Below, one piece after another: positions 9,898-17,780 of a stretch of DNA of 64,000 nucleotides. This DNA comes from Microbispora corallina. Lineage in GTDB: Bacteria > Actinomycetota > Actinomycetes > Streptosporangiales > Streptosporangiaceae. The DNA lies in contig NZ_BOOC01000003.1 in assembly GCF_016863035.1 (NCBI RefSeq), positions 434,001 through 498,000 of the forward strand, given 5' to 3'. The stretch's first letter is position 1; each line of letters starts with the position of its first letter. The position numbers and the translations under genes were made by a program. The notes under the pieces were generated by a model. The model was not told the DNA's origin, did not search any database, and worked only from the letters and a program-made list of their open reading frames with translations.

Positions 9898-10565
9898 CAG
9901 TGCTCCTCGTCGGATGGCGGGCCGGACAGCACCTTGTTGATCCGGTCCATGTCGTTCTCGGCGGCGACCAGGTGGATCAGGTCACCCTCCTGGATGACGG
10001 TGTCGTCCTTGGGGACCAGCGCCTCGCCCATCCGGTTGACGAAGGCCAGCCGCGCGCCCGTGGCCTCCTCGATCGCCCGCGCCCGGGTGCCGATCCAGCC
10101 CTGGTGGAAGGCGACCTCCGCGAGGATCACCGTGCCGGTCGGGTCGCGCCACAGCGGCTCGGCGCCCTCGGGAAGCACCCGGCGCAGGATCTGGTCGGCC
10201 GTCCAGCGGACCGTGGCGACCGTGGGAATGCCCAGCCGCTGGTAGACCTCCGCCCGGCGGGGGTCGTAGATGCGGGCCACGACGTTGTCCACGCCGAACA
10301 TCTCCCGCGCCACGCGCGCCGAGATGATGTTGGAGTTGTCGCCGCTGCTGACGGCGACGAAGGCGGCGGCCGAGCTGATGCCGGCCTCCTCCAGCACGTC
10401 GCGGTCGAAGCCGATGCCCGTCACCCGCCGTCCGCGGAAGCCGGCCCGGAGCCGGCGGAAGGCCTGGGGATCGCGGTCGATGATGGCGACCGAGTGCCCG
10501 TTGTCCTCCAGGATGTGCGCGAGAGTCGACCCGACCCGCCCGCATCCCATGATCACGATATGCAT
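9897..10565 (-). CDS. TrkA/RCK-type potassium regulatory subunit (first gene)
   Basis: A 222-residue RCK protein: GCGRVG at residues 7-12, IDRDP closing the nucleotide pocket, and an RCK-C domain (residues about 140-215, EVAFHQGWIGTRARAIEE...VIQEGDLIHLVAA). It matches CeoB/TrkB by position in the conserved order. The C-terminus ends with acidic PPSDEEH. It is the first gene of a two-gene operon with the adjacent RCK gene (one-base stop/start overlap) and is divergent from the KimA-like gene across 107 bp. The pair probably forms a mixed RCK ring. Confidence 0.9.
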   Translation of the reverse strand: MHIVIMGCGRVGSTLAHILEDNGHSVAIIDRDPQAFRRLRAGFRGRRVTGIGFDRDVLEEAGISSAAAFVAVSSGDNSNIISARVAREMFGVDNVVARIYDPRRAEVYQRLGIPTVATVRWTADQILRRVLPEGAEPLWRDPTGTVILAEVAFHQGWIGTRARAIEEATGARLAFVNRMGEALVPKDDTVIQEGDLIHLVAAENDMDRINKVLSGPPSDEEH

Positions 10566-10658
10566 GCTCCCCCGCCGTGCCGTTGTGGCGGACTCCTATC
10601 GCAGACAGTATGTCGCGCTTGCGTGCCACCACGTGACCCGGGCGGGGCCCCGAAGGAC

Positions 10659-10664
10659 TAGGCT
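10659..10664 (+). promoter_or_regulatory. Putative -10 box for leaderless transcription of the KimA-like gene
   Basis: TAGGCT lies 8 nt before the GTG at 10673 and no purine-rich ribosome site is present between them, the arrangement of leaderless actinobacterial mRNAs. The same geometry recurs at several other starts in this window. Confidence 0.45.
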
Positions 10665-10672
10665 CAACAGAC

Positions 10673-12718
10673 GTGTCAAAGGTGACAGATCTTGTCAAGC
10701 GGCTTCTCGTGGGGCGGGCTCTCAGAAGCACCCAGCTCCACCACCAGCTGCTGCCCAAACGCGTGGCACTCCCGGTCTTCGCCAGCGACGCCCTGTCCTC
10801 CGTGGCGTACGCGCCGCAGGAGATCCTGGTCATCCTGTCGATCGCCGGCGCGGGTTTCTACAGCTTCAGCCCGTGGGTCGCGGCGGCCGTGGTGCTCGTC
10901 ATGCTCGTGGTCGTCGCCTCGTACCGGCAGAACGTCCATGCCTACCCGAGCGGCGGCGGCGACTACGAGGTGGCCACGACCAACCTGGGCCCGACCGCCG
11001 GCCTTACGGTGGCCAGCGCCCTCCTCGTCGACTACGTCCTCACCGTGGCCGTGTCGGTCGCGAACGGCGCCGACTACGTGGGCGCGACGATCCCGTTCGT
11101 GGCCGAGCACCGGGCCGTGGTGGCGATCGCCATCGTCATCCTGCTGACGATCATGAACCTGCGCGGCATCAGGGAGTCCGGCGTGGCGTTCGCCGTCCCC
11201 ACGTACGCGTTCATGGCCGCGGTCATCGGCATGATCCTTTGGGGCCTGTTCCGGCTCGTCGTGCTCGGAGACGACCTGCGGGCCCCCACCGCCGACTTCA
11301 AGATCATCGCGCAGCAGGGCGACCTCGCCGGGTTCGCCCTGGCGTTCCTCGTCCTGCGCGCCTTCTCCTCCGGGTGCGCCGCCCTGACCGGCGTCGAGGC
11401 GATCAGCAACGGCGTCCCGGCCTTCCGCAAGCCCAAGAGCAAGAACGCCGCGACGACCCTGCTGATGATGGGCCTGATCGCGGTCACGATGTTCAGCGGG
11501 ATCATCTTCCTCGGCCTCAAGGCCGGGGTGAAGGTCACCGACCCCGCCAGCGTCGCCCGCGACGTCATCATCAACGGGCACCCCGCGGGGGCCGGCTACT
11601 ACCAGCAGCCGATCATCGCCCAGGTCGCCTCGGCCGTCTTCGGCGACGGGTCGGTCCTGTTCGTCGTCATCGCCGCGGTGACCGCCCTCATCCTGTTCCT
11701 GGCCGCCAACACGGCGTTCAACGGCTTCCCCGTGCTGGGCTCGATCCTGGCGCAGGACCGGTACCTGCCGCGCCAGTTGCACACCCGCGGCGACCGCCTG
11801 GCCTTCAGCAACGGCATCGTGATCCTCGCCGCCGGGGCCTGCCTGCTCATCTGGGCCTTCAACGCCGACGTCAGCAAGCTGCTCAACCTGTACATCGTGG
11901 GCGTGTTCGTCTCGTTCACGCTCAGCCAGATCGGCATGGTCCTCCACTGGACACGGCACCTCAAGACGGAGACCGACTCCAGGGTGCGCTTCCGCATGAT
12001 CCGCTCGAGGGTGATCAACGGCTTCGGCGCGGTCATGACCGGCATCGTGCTCGTCGTCGTGCTGGCCACCAAGTTCACCCACGGCGCGTACATCGTCTGC
12101 ATCGCGATGCCGCTGCTCTTCCTGATGATGAAGGGCATCCGGCACCACTACGACCGGGTGGCGGAGGAACTCGCGGCGCCGGAGGAGGGCGAGGTCGACG
12201 AGTCGATGCTGCCCGCCCGCAACCACGCGATCGTGCTCGTCTCGAAGATCCACAAGCCGACCCTGCGCGCGCTCGCCTACGCCCGGGCCACCCGGCCGTC
12301 CAAGCTGGAGGCGGTGACGGTCAGCGTGGACGCGGAGGAGGCCGCCCGGCTCCAGGAGGAGTGGGACCGCCGTGGCATCGATGTGCCGCTGAAGATCCTC
12401 GACTCGCCGTACCGGGAGATCACCGGTCCGATCCTCGACTACGTCAAGTCGCTGCGCCGCCGCTCGCCGCGCGACGTCGTGACCGTCTACATCCCCGAGT
12501 ACGTGGTCGGCCGCTGGTGGGAGCACCTGCTCCACAATCAGAGCGCGCTGCGCCTCAAGGGGCGCCTGCTGTTCAAGCCCGGGGTGATGGTGACGAGCGT
12601 GCCGTGGCAGCTCGCCTCGTCCGATCGGCTCAAGCGGCGCGCCTACCCGGCCGCGGCCGGCGCCGTACGGCGGCCGTACCGCCAGCCGGCACCGAAGGAC
12701 GAGCAGATCAAGGCATGA
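10673..12718 (+). CDS. KimA-like APC-superfamily potassium transporter
   Basis: A 681-residue permease with about 12 membrane helices (residues 30-460) and a long cytosolic C-terminal domain (about 470-681). It matches Bacillus KimA (YdaO), as I recall that sequence, throughout: FASDALSSVAYAPQEILVI, SYRQNVHAYPSGGGDYEV, LVDYVLTVAVSVANGADY, RAFSSGCAALTGVEAISNG, NAATTLLMMG, AANTAFNGFPVLGSILAQD and RYLPRQLHTRGDRLAFSNGI. KimA is a high-affinity proton-coupled potassium importer inhibited by cyclic di-AMP. Divergent RCK genes support a potassium role. It starts at GTG 10673 behind a -10-like TAGGCT. The RNA methylase gene follows with an ATGA overlap. Automated pipelines would probably call it an amino-acid permease. 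Confidence 0.85.
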   Translation: MSKVTDLVKRLLVGRALRSTQLHHQLLPKRVALPVFASDALSSVAYAPQEILVILSIAGAGFYSFSPWVAAAVVLVMLVVVASYRQNVHAYPSGGGDYEVATTNLGPTAGLTVASALLVDYVLTVAVSVANGADYVGATIPFVAEHRAVVAIAIVILLTIMNLRGIRESGVAFAVPTYAFMAAVIGMILWGLFRLVVLGDDLRAPTADFKIIAQQGDLAGFALAFLVLRAFSSGCAALTGVEAISNGVPAFRKPKSKNAATTLLMMGLIAVTMFSGIIFLGLKAGVKVTDPASVARDVIINGHPAGAGYYQQPIIAQVASAVFGDGSVLFVVIAAVTALILFLAANTAFNGFPVLGSILAQDRYLPRQLHTRGDRLAFSNGIVILAAGACLLIWAFNADVSKLLNLYIVGVFVSFTLSQIGMVLHWTRHLKTETDSRVRFRMIRSRVINGFGAVMTGIVLVVVLATKFTHGAYIVCIAMPLLFLMMKGIRHHYDRVAEELAAPEEGEVDESMLPARNHAIVLVSKIHKPTLRALAYARATRPSKLEAVTVSVDAEEAARLQEEWDRRGIDVPLKILDSPYREITGPILDYVKSLRRRSPRDVVTVYIPEYVVGRWWEHLLHNQSALRLKGRLLFKPGVMVTSVPWQLASSDRLKRRAYPAAAGAVRRPYRQPAPKDEQIKA

Positions 12719-14025
12719 TGGACCGCATGCCGACCCGGACGACGCCGCAGGGCGAGAAGGAGGCCCCGGTGCGGGTGGAGATGACGGTGGGCGCTGTCGC
12801 CAACGGCGGCTGGTGCGTGGCCAGGCACGAGGGGCGCGTCGTGTTCGTCCGCCACGCCCTCCCCGGCGAGCGGGTGATCGCGGAGATCACCGAGGAGACC
12901 GCGCGGTTCCTGCGCGCCGACGCCGTGGAGATCCTGGAGCCCTCGCCCGACCGGGTGAGCCCGCCGTGCCCGTTCAGCGGCCCCGGCCGCTGCGGGGGGT
13001 GCGACTGGCAGCATGCCTCCCTGGACGCCCAGCGCCGCCTCAAGGCCGAGGTGGTGGCCGAGCAGTTGCACCGCCTGGCCGGGATCGACCGGAAGGTGGT
13101 CGTGGAGGAGGTCCCGGGGGCGCCCGGTGGTCTCGGCTGGCGCACCCGGGTCCAGTTCGCCGCCGACAGGGACGGCTCACTAGGGCTGCGCCGCCACCGT
13201 TCCCATGAGATCGAGCACGTCGACCACTGCCCGATCGCGCATCCGGGGGTCGAGGAGGTGGGCGCGGAGCGCCGCGACTGGCGGGGTGCCGCGGCCGTCG
13301 AGGTCGTCGCCTCCTCGGGCGGCGACCGCGCGGTGATCGTCGAGCCTCTGCCGCGGCGCCGGGCCGACCTGCCCGACGTCGACGCCTCCGTCCTGCTCGA
13401 CGAGGGCAGGCGCGGCACCCGCGCGCTGAGCGGCCGGGCCTCACTCGTCGAGCAGGTGGCCGGCCGGGACTTCCGGGTCACCGCCAGTGGGTTCTGGCAG
13501 GTTCATCCCGGCGCGCCGGCGACCCTGCTCGGGGCGGTGATCGAGCTGGGACGGCCCGAGCCGGGGGAGTGGGCGCTCGATCTGTACTGCGGGGCCGGGC
13601 TGTTCGCCGCCGGGCTCGCCGAGGCCGTCGGGCCCGAGGGGGCCGTCCTCGGCGTCGAGTCCGAGCCGCAGGCGGTCCAGGACGCCCGGTTCAACCTGCG
13701 TGACCTGCCCCAGGCGAGCGTGGAGCGGGGCCGGGTCGAGGAGGCGCTCGACCGGCTGGACATCGAGCGGGCCGACCTCGTGGTGGCCGACCCGCCGCGG
13801 GCCGGGCTCGGCCGTCCCGTCGTCGACCGGGTCGCGGCGCTGGAGGCGTCCAGGATCGTGTACGTCTCCTGCGACCCCGCGACCCTGGCCCGCGACATCG
13901 CCTGGTTCGCCCCGCACGGCTACGAGCTGGCCGATCTGCGGGCCTACGACCAGTACCCCATGACCGCCCACGTCGAGTGCGTGGCCCTGCTGGTCAGGTC
14001 GCGGGCCGAGGACGTCACGGGCTAG
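12715..14025 (+). CDS. RlmD/TrmA-type class I SAM-dependent RNA (uracil-C5) methyltransferase
   Basis: A 436-residue RNA methylase. An N-terminal TRAM domain (residues about 16-75) is followed by a four-Cys Fe-S site: C-x7-C-x2-C in CPFSGPGRCGGCDWQH (near residue 85) and a fourth Cys in DHCPIAHP. The Rossmann domain has LDLYCGAGLFAAGLA (SAM motif, near residue 288), ADPPRAGL, and VSCDPATLARD with the catalytic Cys. These are the features of RlmD/RlmCD, which methylate 23S rRNA uridines; the exact position cannot be told from sequence. The first ATG (12715) overlaps the transporter's TGA; ATG 12718 or 12727 are alternatives. Its stop overlaps the convergent next gene by 4 bp. Confidence 0.9.
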   Translation: MMDRMPTRTTPQGEKEAPVRVEMTVGAVANGGWCVARHEGRVVFVRHALPGERVIAEITEETARFLRADAVEILEPSPDRVSPPCPFSGPGRCGGCDWQHASLDAQRRLKAEVVAEQLHRLAGIDRKVVVEEVPGAPGGLGWRTRVQFAADRDGSLGLRRHRSHEIEHVDHCPIAHPGVEEVGAERRDWRGAAAVEVVASSGGDRAVIVEPLPRRRADLPDVDASVLLDEGRRGTRALSGRASLVEQVAGRDFRVTASGFWQVHPGAPATLLGAVIELGRPEPGEWALDLYCGAGLFAAGLAEAVGPEGAVLGVESEPQAVQDARFNLRDLPQASVERGRVEEALDRLDIERADLVVADPPRAGLGRPVVDRVAALEASRIVYVSCDPATLARDIAWFAPHGYELADLRAYDQYPMTAHVECVALLVRSRAEDVTG

Positions 14026-15125
14026 ATCGGGGTGAGGGCCTCGACGACGCCGGGGGCCGGGTCCGCGCCGCGCAGCGACAGCCAGCCGAGGCCGGTCCTG
14101 GCGCGGAAGGCGGCCAGCCGCCCGGCCTCCTCGGGGCCGAGGTCGCCGGCGGCGGACAGCACCGGGGTCAGGGCCATGCGCCGCCAGACGTCCGGCCCGG
14201 CCACGCCCAGCGCCTCCCCGATCTGCGGGCGGGCGGCGCGGACGGCGAGGGCCAGGCGGTGCAGGTTGCCGGGCGAGCCGGCGCCGGGCGTGAGGGCGAC
14301 CAGCAGCTCGACGGCCTCGATGTCGGCGCCGGCCGCCCGGGTCGTGCGGAGCATCTCCAGGTCGCCGGGGGCCAGGCCGTCGGGGGTGGCGGGGACCGTG
14401 AACGTGAGGGCGAGCGGCCGTCCCCGGTCCCTGGCCGCCCGCTGCAGGCGGACGACGGCGGCGGCGCGGCGGAGCGTGGCCGCCCGGCCCGCCGAGCCGC
14501 GCACCTCGAAGTCGATCCCGCCCGCGCGGAGCGCCTCGATCGCGGTGCGGTAGGCGGCGGCCAGCCTGGCCTCGCTCACGCAGGTGACGGACGGCTCGGG
14601 CCCGTCGGGGCCCCCGAACGCCGGCCGCAGGTCGCCGCCCGCCAGCCGCATCCGGGCGAGCCGCGTGACGGCGCCGGTCACCGGTCCGCTCCAGCGGGGC
14701 GTGCACCCGTCGGGCCCGGCGATGACGTGGCCGACGAGGTAGGAGCCGCCCGGGTGGACGCGATGTGCCGCCCCCGGGGTGCGGGCCAGGTCGAGGAACT
14801 GCCGGAAGGCCGGCCCCGCGCTCGCGGCGACCGCGGGGCCGGCCGGAGGGCGCGGGAGCGCGATCCCGGACGGCGAGGGCGCCGGGGACGTCCCCACGGA
14901 CGACGCCTGCCGGGCGGCGAGGAGCGTCTCGGCGGAGGAGGGGAGCGCGGACGGCGGGCGGCCGGACGGGAGGTGGGCGGACGCCGTCCAGCCGGCGCCC
15001 GAGGCGCCCGGCAGCAGCCACAGGGCGGCCCCGGTTCCCGCGGCGAGCGCGACCGCCGCCAGGGCCACGAGCGACCGGGGCGGGTTTCCCGCACCGCGGG
15101 CATGACGTGCCGACTCCACCTTCAT
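14022..15125 (-). CDS. Secreted or membrane-anchored GH18-like (chitinase-fold) protein, catalytic Glu missing
   Basis: A 367-residue protein: basic N-terminus, one signal/anchor helix (LVALAAVALAAGTGAALWLL), a Ser/Pro/Ala-rich linker to about residue 95, then a TIM-barrel domain resembling actinomycete chitinases: YLVGHVIAGPDGCTPRW, ARMRLAGGDLRPAFGG, TCVSEARLAAAYRTAIEAL, LALTFTVPATPDGLAPGD, GWLSLRGAD. In active relatives the strand-4 motif reads IDFDIEG, whose Glu is the proton donor; here it reads IDFEVRG (near residue 203), so Asp is Glu and the catalytic Glu is Arg. It is therefore probably a binding or scaffold protein. ATG 15125 is preferred over TTG 15179, which only adds a polar leader. 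It is divergent from the oxidoreductase gene. Confidence 0.75.
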   Translation of the reverse strand: MKVESARHARGAGNPPRSLVALAAVALAAGTGAALWLLPGASGAGWTASAHLPSGRPPSALPSSAETLLAARQASSVGTSPAPSPSGIALPRPPAGPAVAASAGPAFRQFLDLARTPGAAHRVHPGGSYLVGHVIAGPDGCTPRWSGPVTGAVTRLARMRLAGGDLRPAFGGPDGPEPSVTCVSEARLAAAYRTAIEALRAGGIDFEVRGSAGRAATLRRAAAVVRLQRAARDRGRPLALTFTVPATPDGLAPGDLEMLRTTRAAGADIEAVELLVALTPGAGSPGNLHRLALAVRAARPQIGEALGVAGPDVWRRMALTPVLSAAGDLGPEEAGRLAAFRARTGLGWLSLRGADPAPGVVEALTPI

Positions 15126-15211
15126 CACCCCGAGTCGCTTTGCCGTCACTGTGCGCACAGGCCGTCTGCACTTTAGCAACCTTCCGTACCAGGGGAGGCG
15201 ATAATGGGCGC

Positions 15212-16129
15212 ATGAAGTTGAGGATCTTCACTGAGCCGCAGCAGGGTGCCACGTACGACGACCTGCTGGCCGTCGCGCAGGCGGCCGAGCGGCTCGGCTT
15301 CGACGCGTTCTTCCGGTCCGACCATTACCAGCGCATCGGTCCCGGCGAGCCCGGGCCCGGCTCCACCGACGCCTGGATCACTCTCGCCGGTCTCGCGAGG
15401 GAGACCTCCCGGATCCGTCTCGGGACGCTCGTCACCCCCGCCACGTTCCGCCTGCCCGGGCCGCTCGCGATCACGGTCGCCGGTGTCGACCAGATGAGCG
15501 GCGGCCGGGTCGAGCTGGGCCTCGGCACGGGCTGGTTCGACGACGAGCACCACGCGTACGGCATCCCGTTCCCGCCGGTCGGGGAGCGGTTCGCGCGGCT
15601 GGAGGAGCAGCTGGAGATCATCACCGGGCTGTGGGCGTCCGCCAAGCCGTTCTCCTACGAGGGGGCGCACTACGGCCTGATCGACTCCCCGGCGCTGCCG
15701 AAGCCGGTCCAACGGCCCCGCCCGCCGATCATCATGGGCGGCACGGGAGCCCGCAGGACGCCGGCGCTCGTGGCCCGGTTCGCCGACGAGTACAACGTGC
15801 CGTTCCGCAGCGTGGAGGACACGGGCGCGGCGTTCTCCCGCGTGCGGGAGGCGTGCGCGGCCGCGGGGCGCGAGCCGATCGTGCTGTCGGTCGCGCAGAC
15901 CGTGTGCGCCGGGTCCGACGAGGCCGAGGTGGCCCGCCGCGCGGCCGCCATCGGCGAGGACCCGGACGGGCTGCGATCGGGCGGGCTCGCCGGCACCCCG
16001 CAGGAGATCCTCGACAAGATCGGCCGGTTCGCCGAGCTCGGCGCCGAGCGGGTCTACCTCCAGGTCCTCGACCTCGGCGACCTCGACCACCTGGAGCTGA
16101 TCGCGGCCGAGATCCTGCCGCACCTCTGA
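15212..16129 (+). CDS. LLM-class F420-dependent oxidoreductase
   Basis: A 305-residue TIM-barrel flavin/F420 enzyme of the luciferase-like monooxygenase superfamily. Typical blocks: AQAAERLGFDAFFRSDHY, LGTLVTPATFRLPGPLAI, MSGGRVELGLGTGWFDDEHH, PPIIMGGTGARRTPALVARF and GTPQEILDKIGRFAELG. The TIGR03560-like subfamily with GWFDDEH uses cofactor F420; the substrate is unknown. A GATAAT hexamer (15200-15205) stands 6 nt before the ATG, so the transcript is probably leaderless. The stop is 43 bp before hen1, but hen1 has its own -10-like box. Confidence 0.88.
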   Translation: MKLRIFTEPQQGATYDDLLAVAQAAERLGFDAFFRSDHYQRIGPGEPGPGSTDAWITLAGLARETSRIRLGTLVTPATFRLPGPLAITVAGVDQMSGGRVELGLGTGWFDDEHHAYGIPFPPVGERFARLEEQLEIITGLWASAKPFSYEGAHYGLIDSPALPKPVQRPRPPIIMGGTGARRTPALVARFADEYNVPFRSVEDTGAAFSRVREACAAAGREPIVLSVAQTVCAGSDEAEVARRAAAIGEDPDGLRSGGLAGTPQEILDKIGRFAELGAERVYLQVLDLGDLDHLELIAAEILPHL

Positions 16130-16172
16130 AATCACTGGCCGACAAAAAGGGGCATCCGGCACACTGTGCCGG

Positions 16173-17780
16173 GTGCTCCTGACGATCTCGACGACCCTGC
16201 GGCCGGCCACCGACCTCGGCTTCCTCCTGCACAAGCATCCCGACCGGGTGCAGGAGTTCGGCCGCTCGTTCGGCACGGCCCGGGTCTTCTACCCCGAGGC
16301 GTCCCAGGAGCGGTGCACGGCCGCCCTGCTGCTGGAGATCGACCCGGTACGGCTCGCCCGCTCCCGCGGCTCCTCCTCGCCGGACTTCTCGCTCGGCCAG
16401 TACGTCAACGACCGGCCGTACGCCGCGTCCTCCCTGCTGGCCGTCGCGCTGGCCGACGTGTTCCGCACGGCCAGGGCGGGTCGGTGCGCGTCCCGGCAGG
16501 AGCTCGCCGACTCCCCGATCCCGCTTGAGATCGGCCTCCCGGCGCTGCCGTGCCGCGGCGGCCCCGACCTCGCCCACCGGCTGTTCGAGCCGCTCGGGTG
16601 GCGGGTGGACGCCGCTCCCGTGCCCCTCGACCCCGCCTTCCCCGAATGGGGCGACTCCCGGTACGTGCGGCTCACCCTGCGGGGCGAGGTGCGCCTGGCC
16701 GACGCGCTCAACCACCTGTACGTGCTGCTGCCGGTCCTGGACGACGCCAAGCACTACTGGGTGGCCGGGGACGAGGTCGACAAGCTGATCAGGGCGGGGG
16801 AGGGGTGGCTGGCCGCCCATCCGGAGAAGGGGCTGATCACACGGCGCTTCCTCGGCCGGCGCCGCGGCCTCACCCGTACGGCCTTCGCACGTCTGGCCGA
16901 GGTCGGCGACGACGTCGAGGAGGCCCTGGAGCCGCCGGTCGAGGAGGAGGTCGCCGGCCCCCTCGGCCGGGACGAGGGCGGCGAGCCGTTCACCGACGAC
17001 GCGACGGCCGGCCCGGCGCCGGGCGAGGCGTTCCCGGGAGGCGCATCCCCGGCGGGCGCGGTCCCGGACGAGGCGTTTCCGGCCGCGGTCCCGGCCGGTG
17101 TCCCGGGCGAGGCGGAATCGGGTGAGGGCGAAGGCGAGGGCGGAAGCGAGGGCGAGGGGCGCACGCCGCTGAACACGCTGCGCCGGGACGCGGTGGTCGG
17201 CGTCCTGGAGGAGATCGGGGCGCGCACGGTCATCGACCTCGGCTGCGGCTCGGGACAGCTGGTCGCGGTGCTGCTCACCCGGCCGTCCGTGGTCAAGGTC
17301 GCGGGCATGGACGTGTCGGCCCGCGCGCTCGCGCTCGCGGCCCGCCGGCTGCGTCCCGAACGCATGCCGGAGGCCGGCAGGTCCCGGCTGGAGCTGTTCC
17401 AGGGCTCGCTCACCTACACCGACGCCCGGCTCGCCGGGTACGACGCGGCCGTGCTGATGGAGGTCGTCGAGCACGTCGACCCGCCCCGGCTGACCGCCCT
17501 CGAACGGGTGGTCTTCGGCGCCGCGCGGCCCGGCCACGTGATCGTGACGACCCCCAACGTGGAGTACAACGTGCGCTACGAGTTCCTGGGCCCGGACGCC
17601 GTGCGGCACCCCGACCACCGGTTCGAGTGGACGCGGGACGAGTTCGGCGCGTGGGCGTCCGGGGTCGCCGGACGGTACGGCTACGAGGTGGTCCTGCGTC
17701 CCGTCGGCGGCGACGACCCCGAGGTCGGGCCGCCCACCCAGATGGCCGTCTTCACGCTCGCTAAGGGAGGCGCGCGATGA
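16173..17780 (+). CDS. hen1: Bacterial Hen1: 3'-terminal RNA ribose 2'-O-methyltransferase
   Basis: A 535-residue bacterial Hen1. The N-terminal half (residues 1-245; TTLRPATDLGFLLHKHPDRV, SLGQYVNDRPYAASSLLAVA, HYWVAGDEVDKLI) is the domain that activates and supports the Pnkp ligase. Residues about 250-330 are a Gly/Ala/Glu-rich, low-complexity linker. The C-terminal methylase has VIDLGCGSGQLV (near residue 352) and the Hen1-specific Mn2+ site EVVEHVDPPRL plus a conserved His in HPDHRFEWTR. It methylates the 2'-OH at an RNA break before sealing, which protects the repaired site from re-cleavage by ribotoxins. A CACACT box lies 7 nt before GTG 16173. The pnkp start overlaps its stop (ATGA). 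Confidence 0.95.
   Translation: MLLTISTTLRPATDLGFLLHKHPDRVQEFGRSFGTARVFYPEASQERCTAALLLEIDPVRLARSRGSSSPDFSLGQYVNDRPYAASSLLAVALADVFRTARAGRCASRQELADSPIPLEIGLPALPCRGGPDLAHRLFEPLGWRVDAAPVPLDPAFPEWGDSRYVRLTLRGEVRLADALNHLYVLLPVLDDAKHYWVAGDEVDKLIRAGEGWLAAHPEKGLITRRFLGRRRGLTRTAFARLAEVGDDVEEALEPPVEEEVAGPLGRDEGGEPFTDDATAGPAPGEAFPGGASPAGAVPDEAFPAAVPAGVPGEAESGEGEGEGGSEGEGRTPLNTLRRDAVVGVLEEIGARTVIDLGCGSGQLVAVLLTRPSVVKVAGMDVSARALALAARRLRPERMPEAGRSRLELFQGSLTYTDARLAGYDAAVLMEVVEHVDPPRLTALERVVFGAARPGHVIVTTPNVEYNVRYEFLGPDAVRHPDHRFEWTRDEFGAWASGVAGRYGYEVVLRPVGGDDPEVGPPTQMAVFTLAKGGAR

Noticed and set aside
10566-10672. Possible ydaO-type cyclic di-AMP riboswitch before the KimA-like gene
   Set aside because: The divergent gap is only 107 bp and the start seems leaderless, which leaves no room for the element.
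10270-14025. A 1251-residue frame that would extend the RNA methylase far upstream
   Set aside because: The part before 12715 is an Arg/Pro-rich shadow of the KimA-like gene; the real protein starts at the ATGA overlap.
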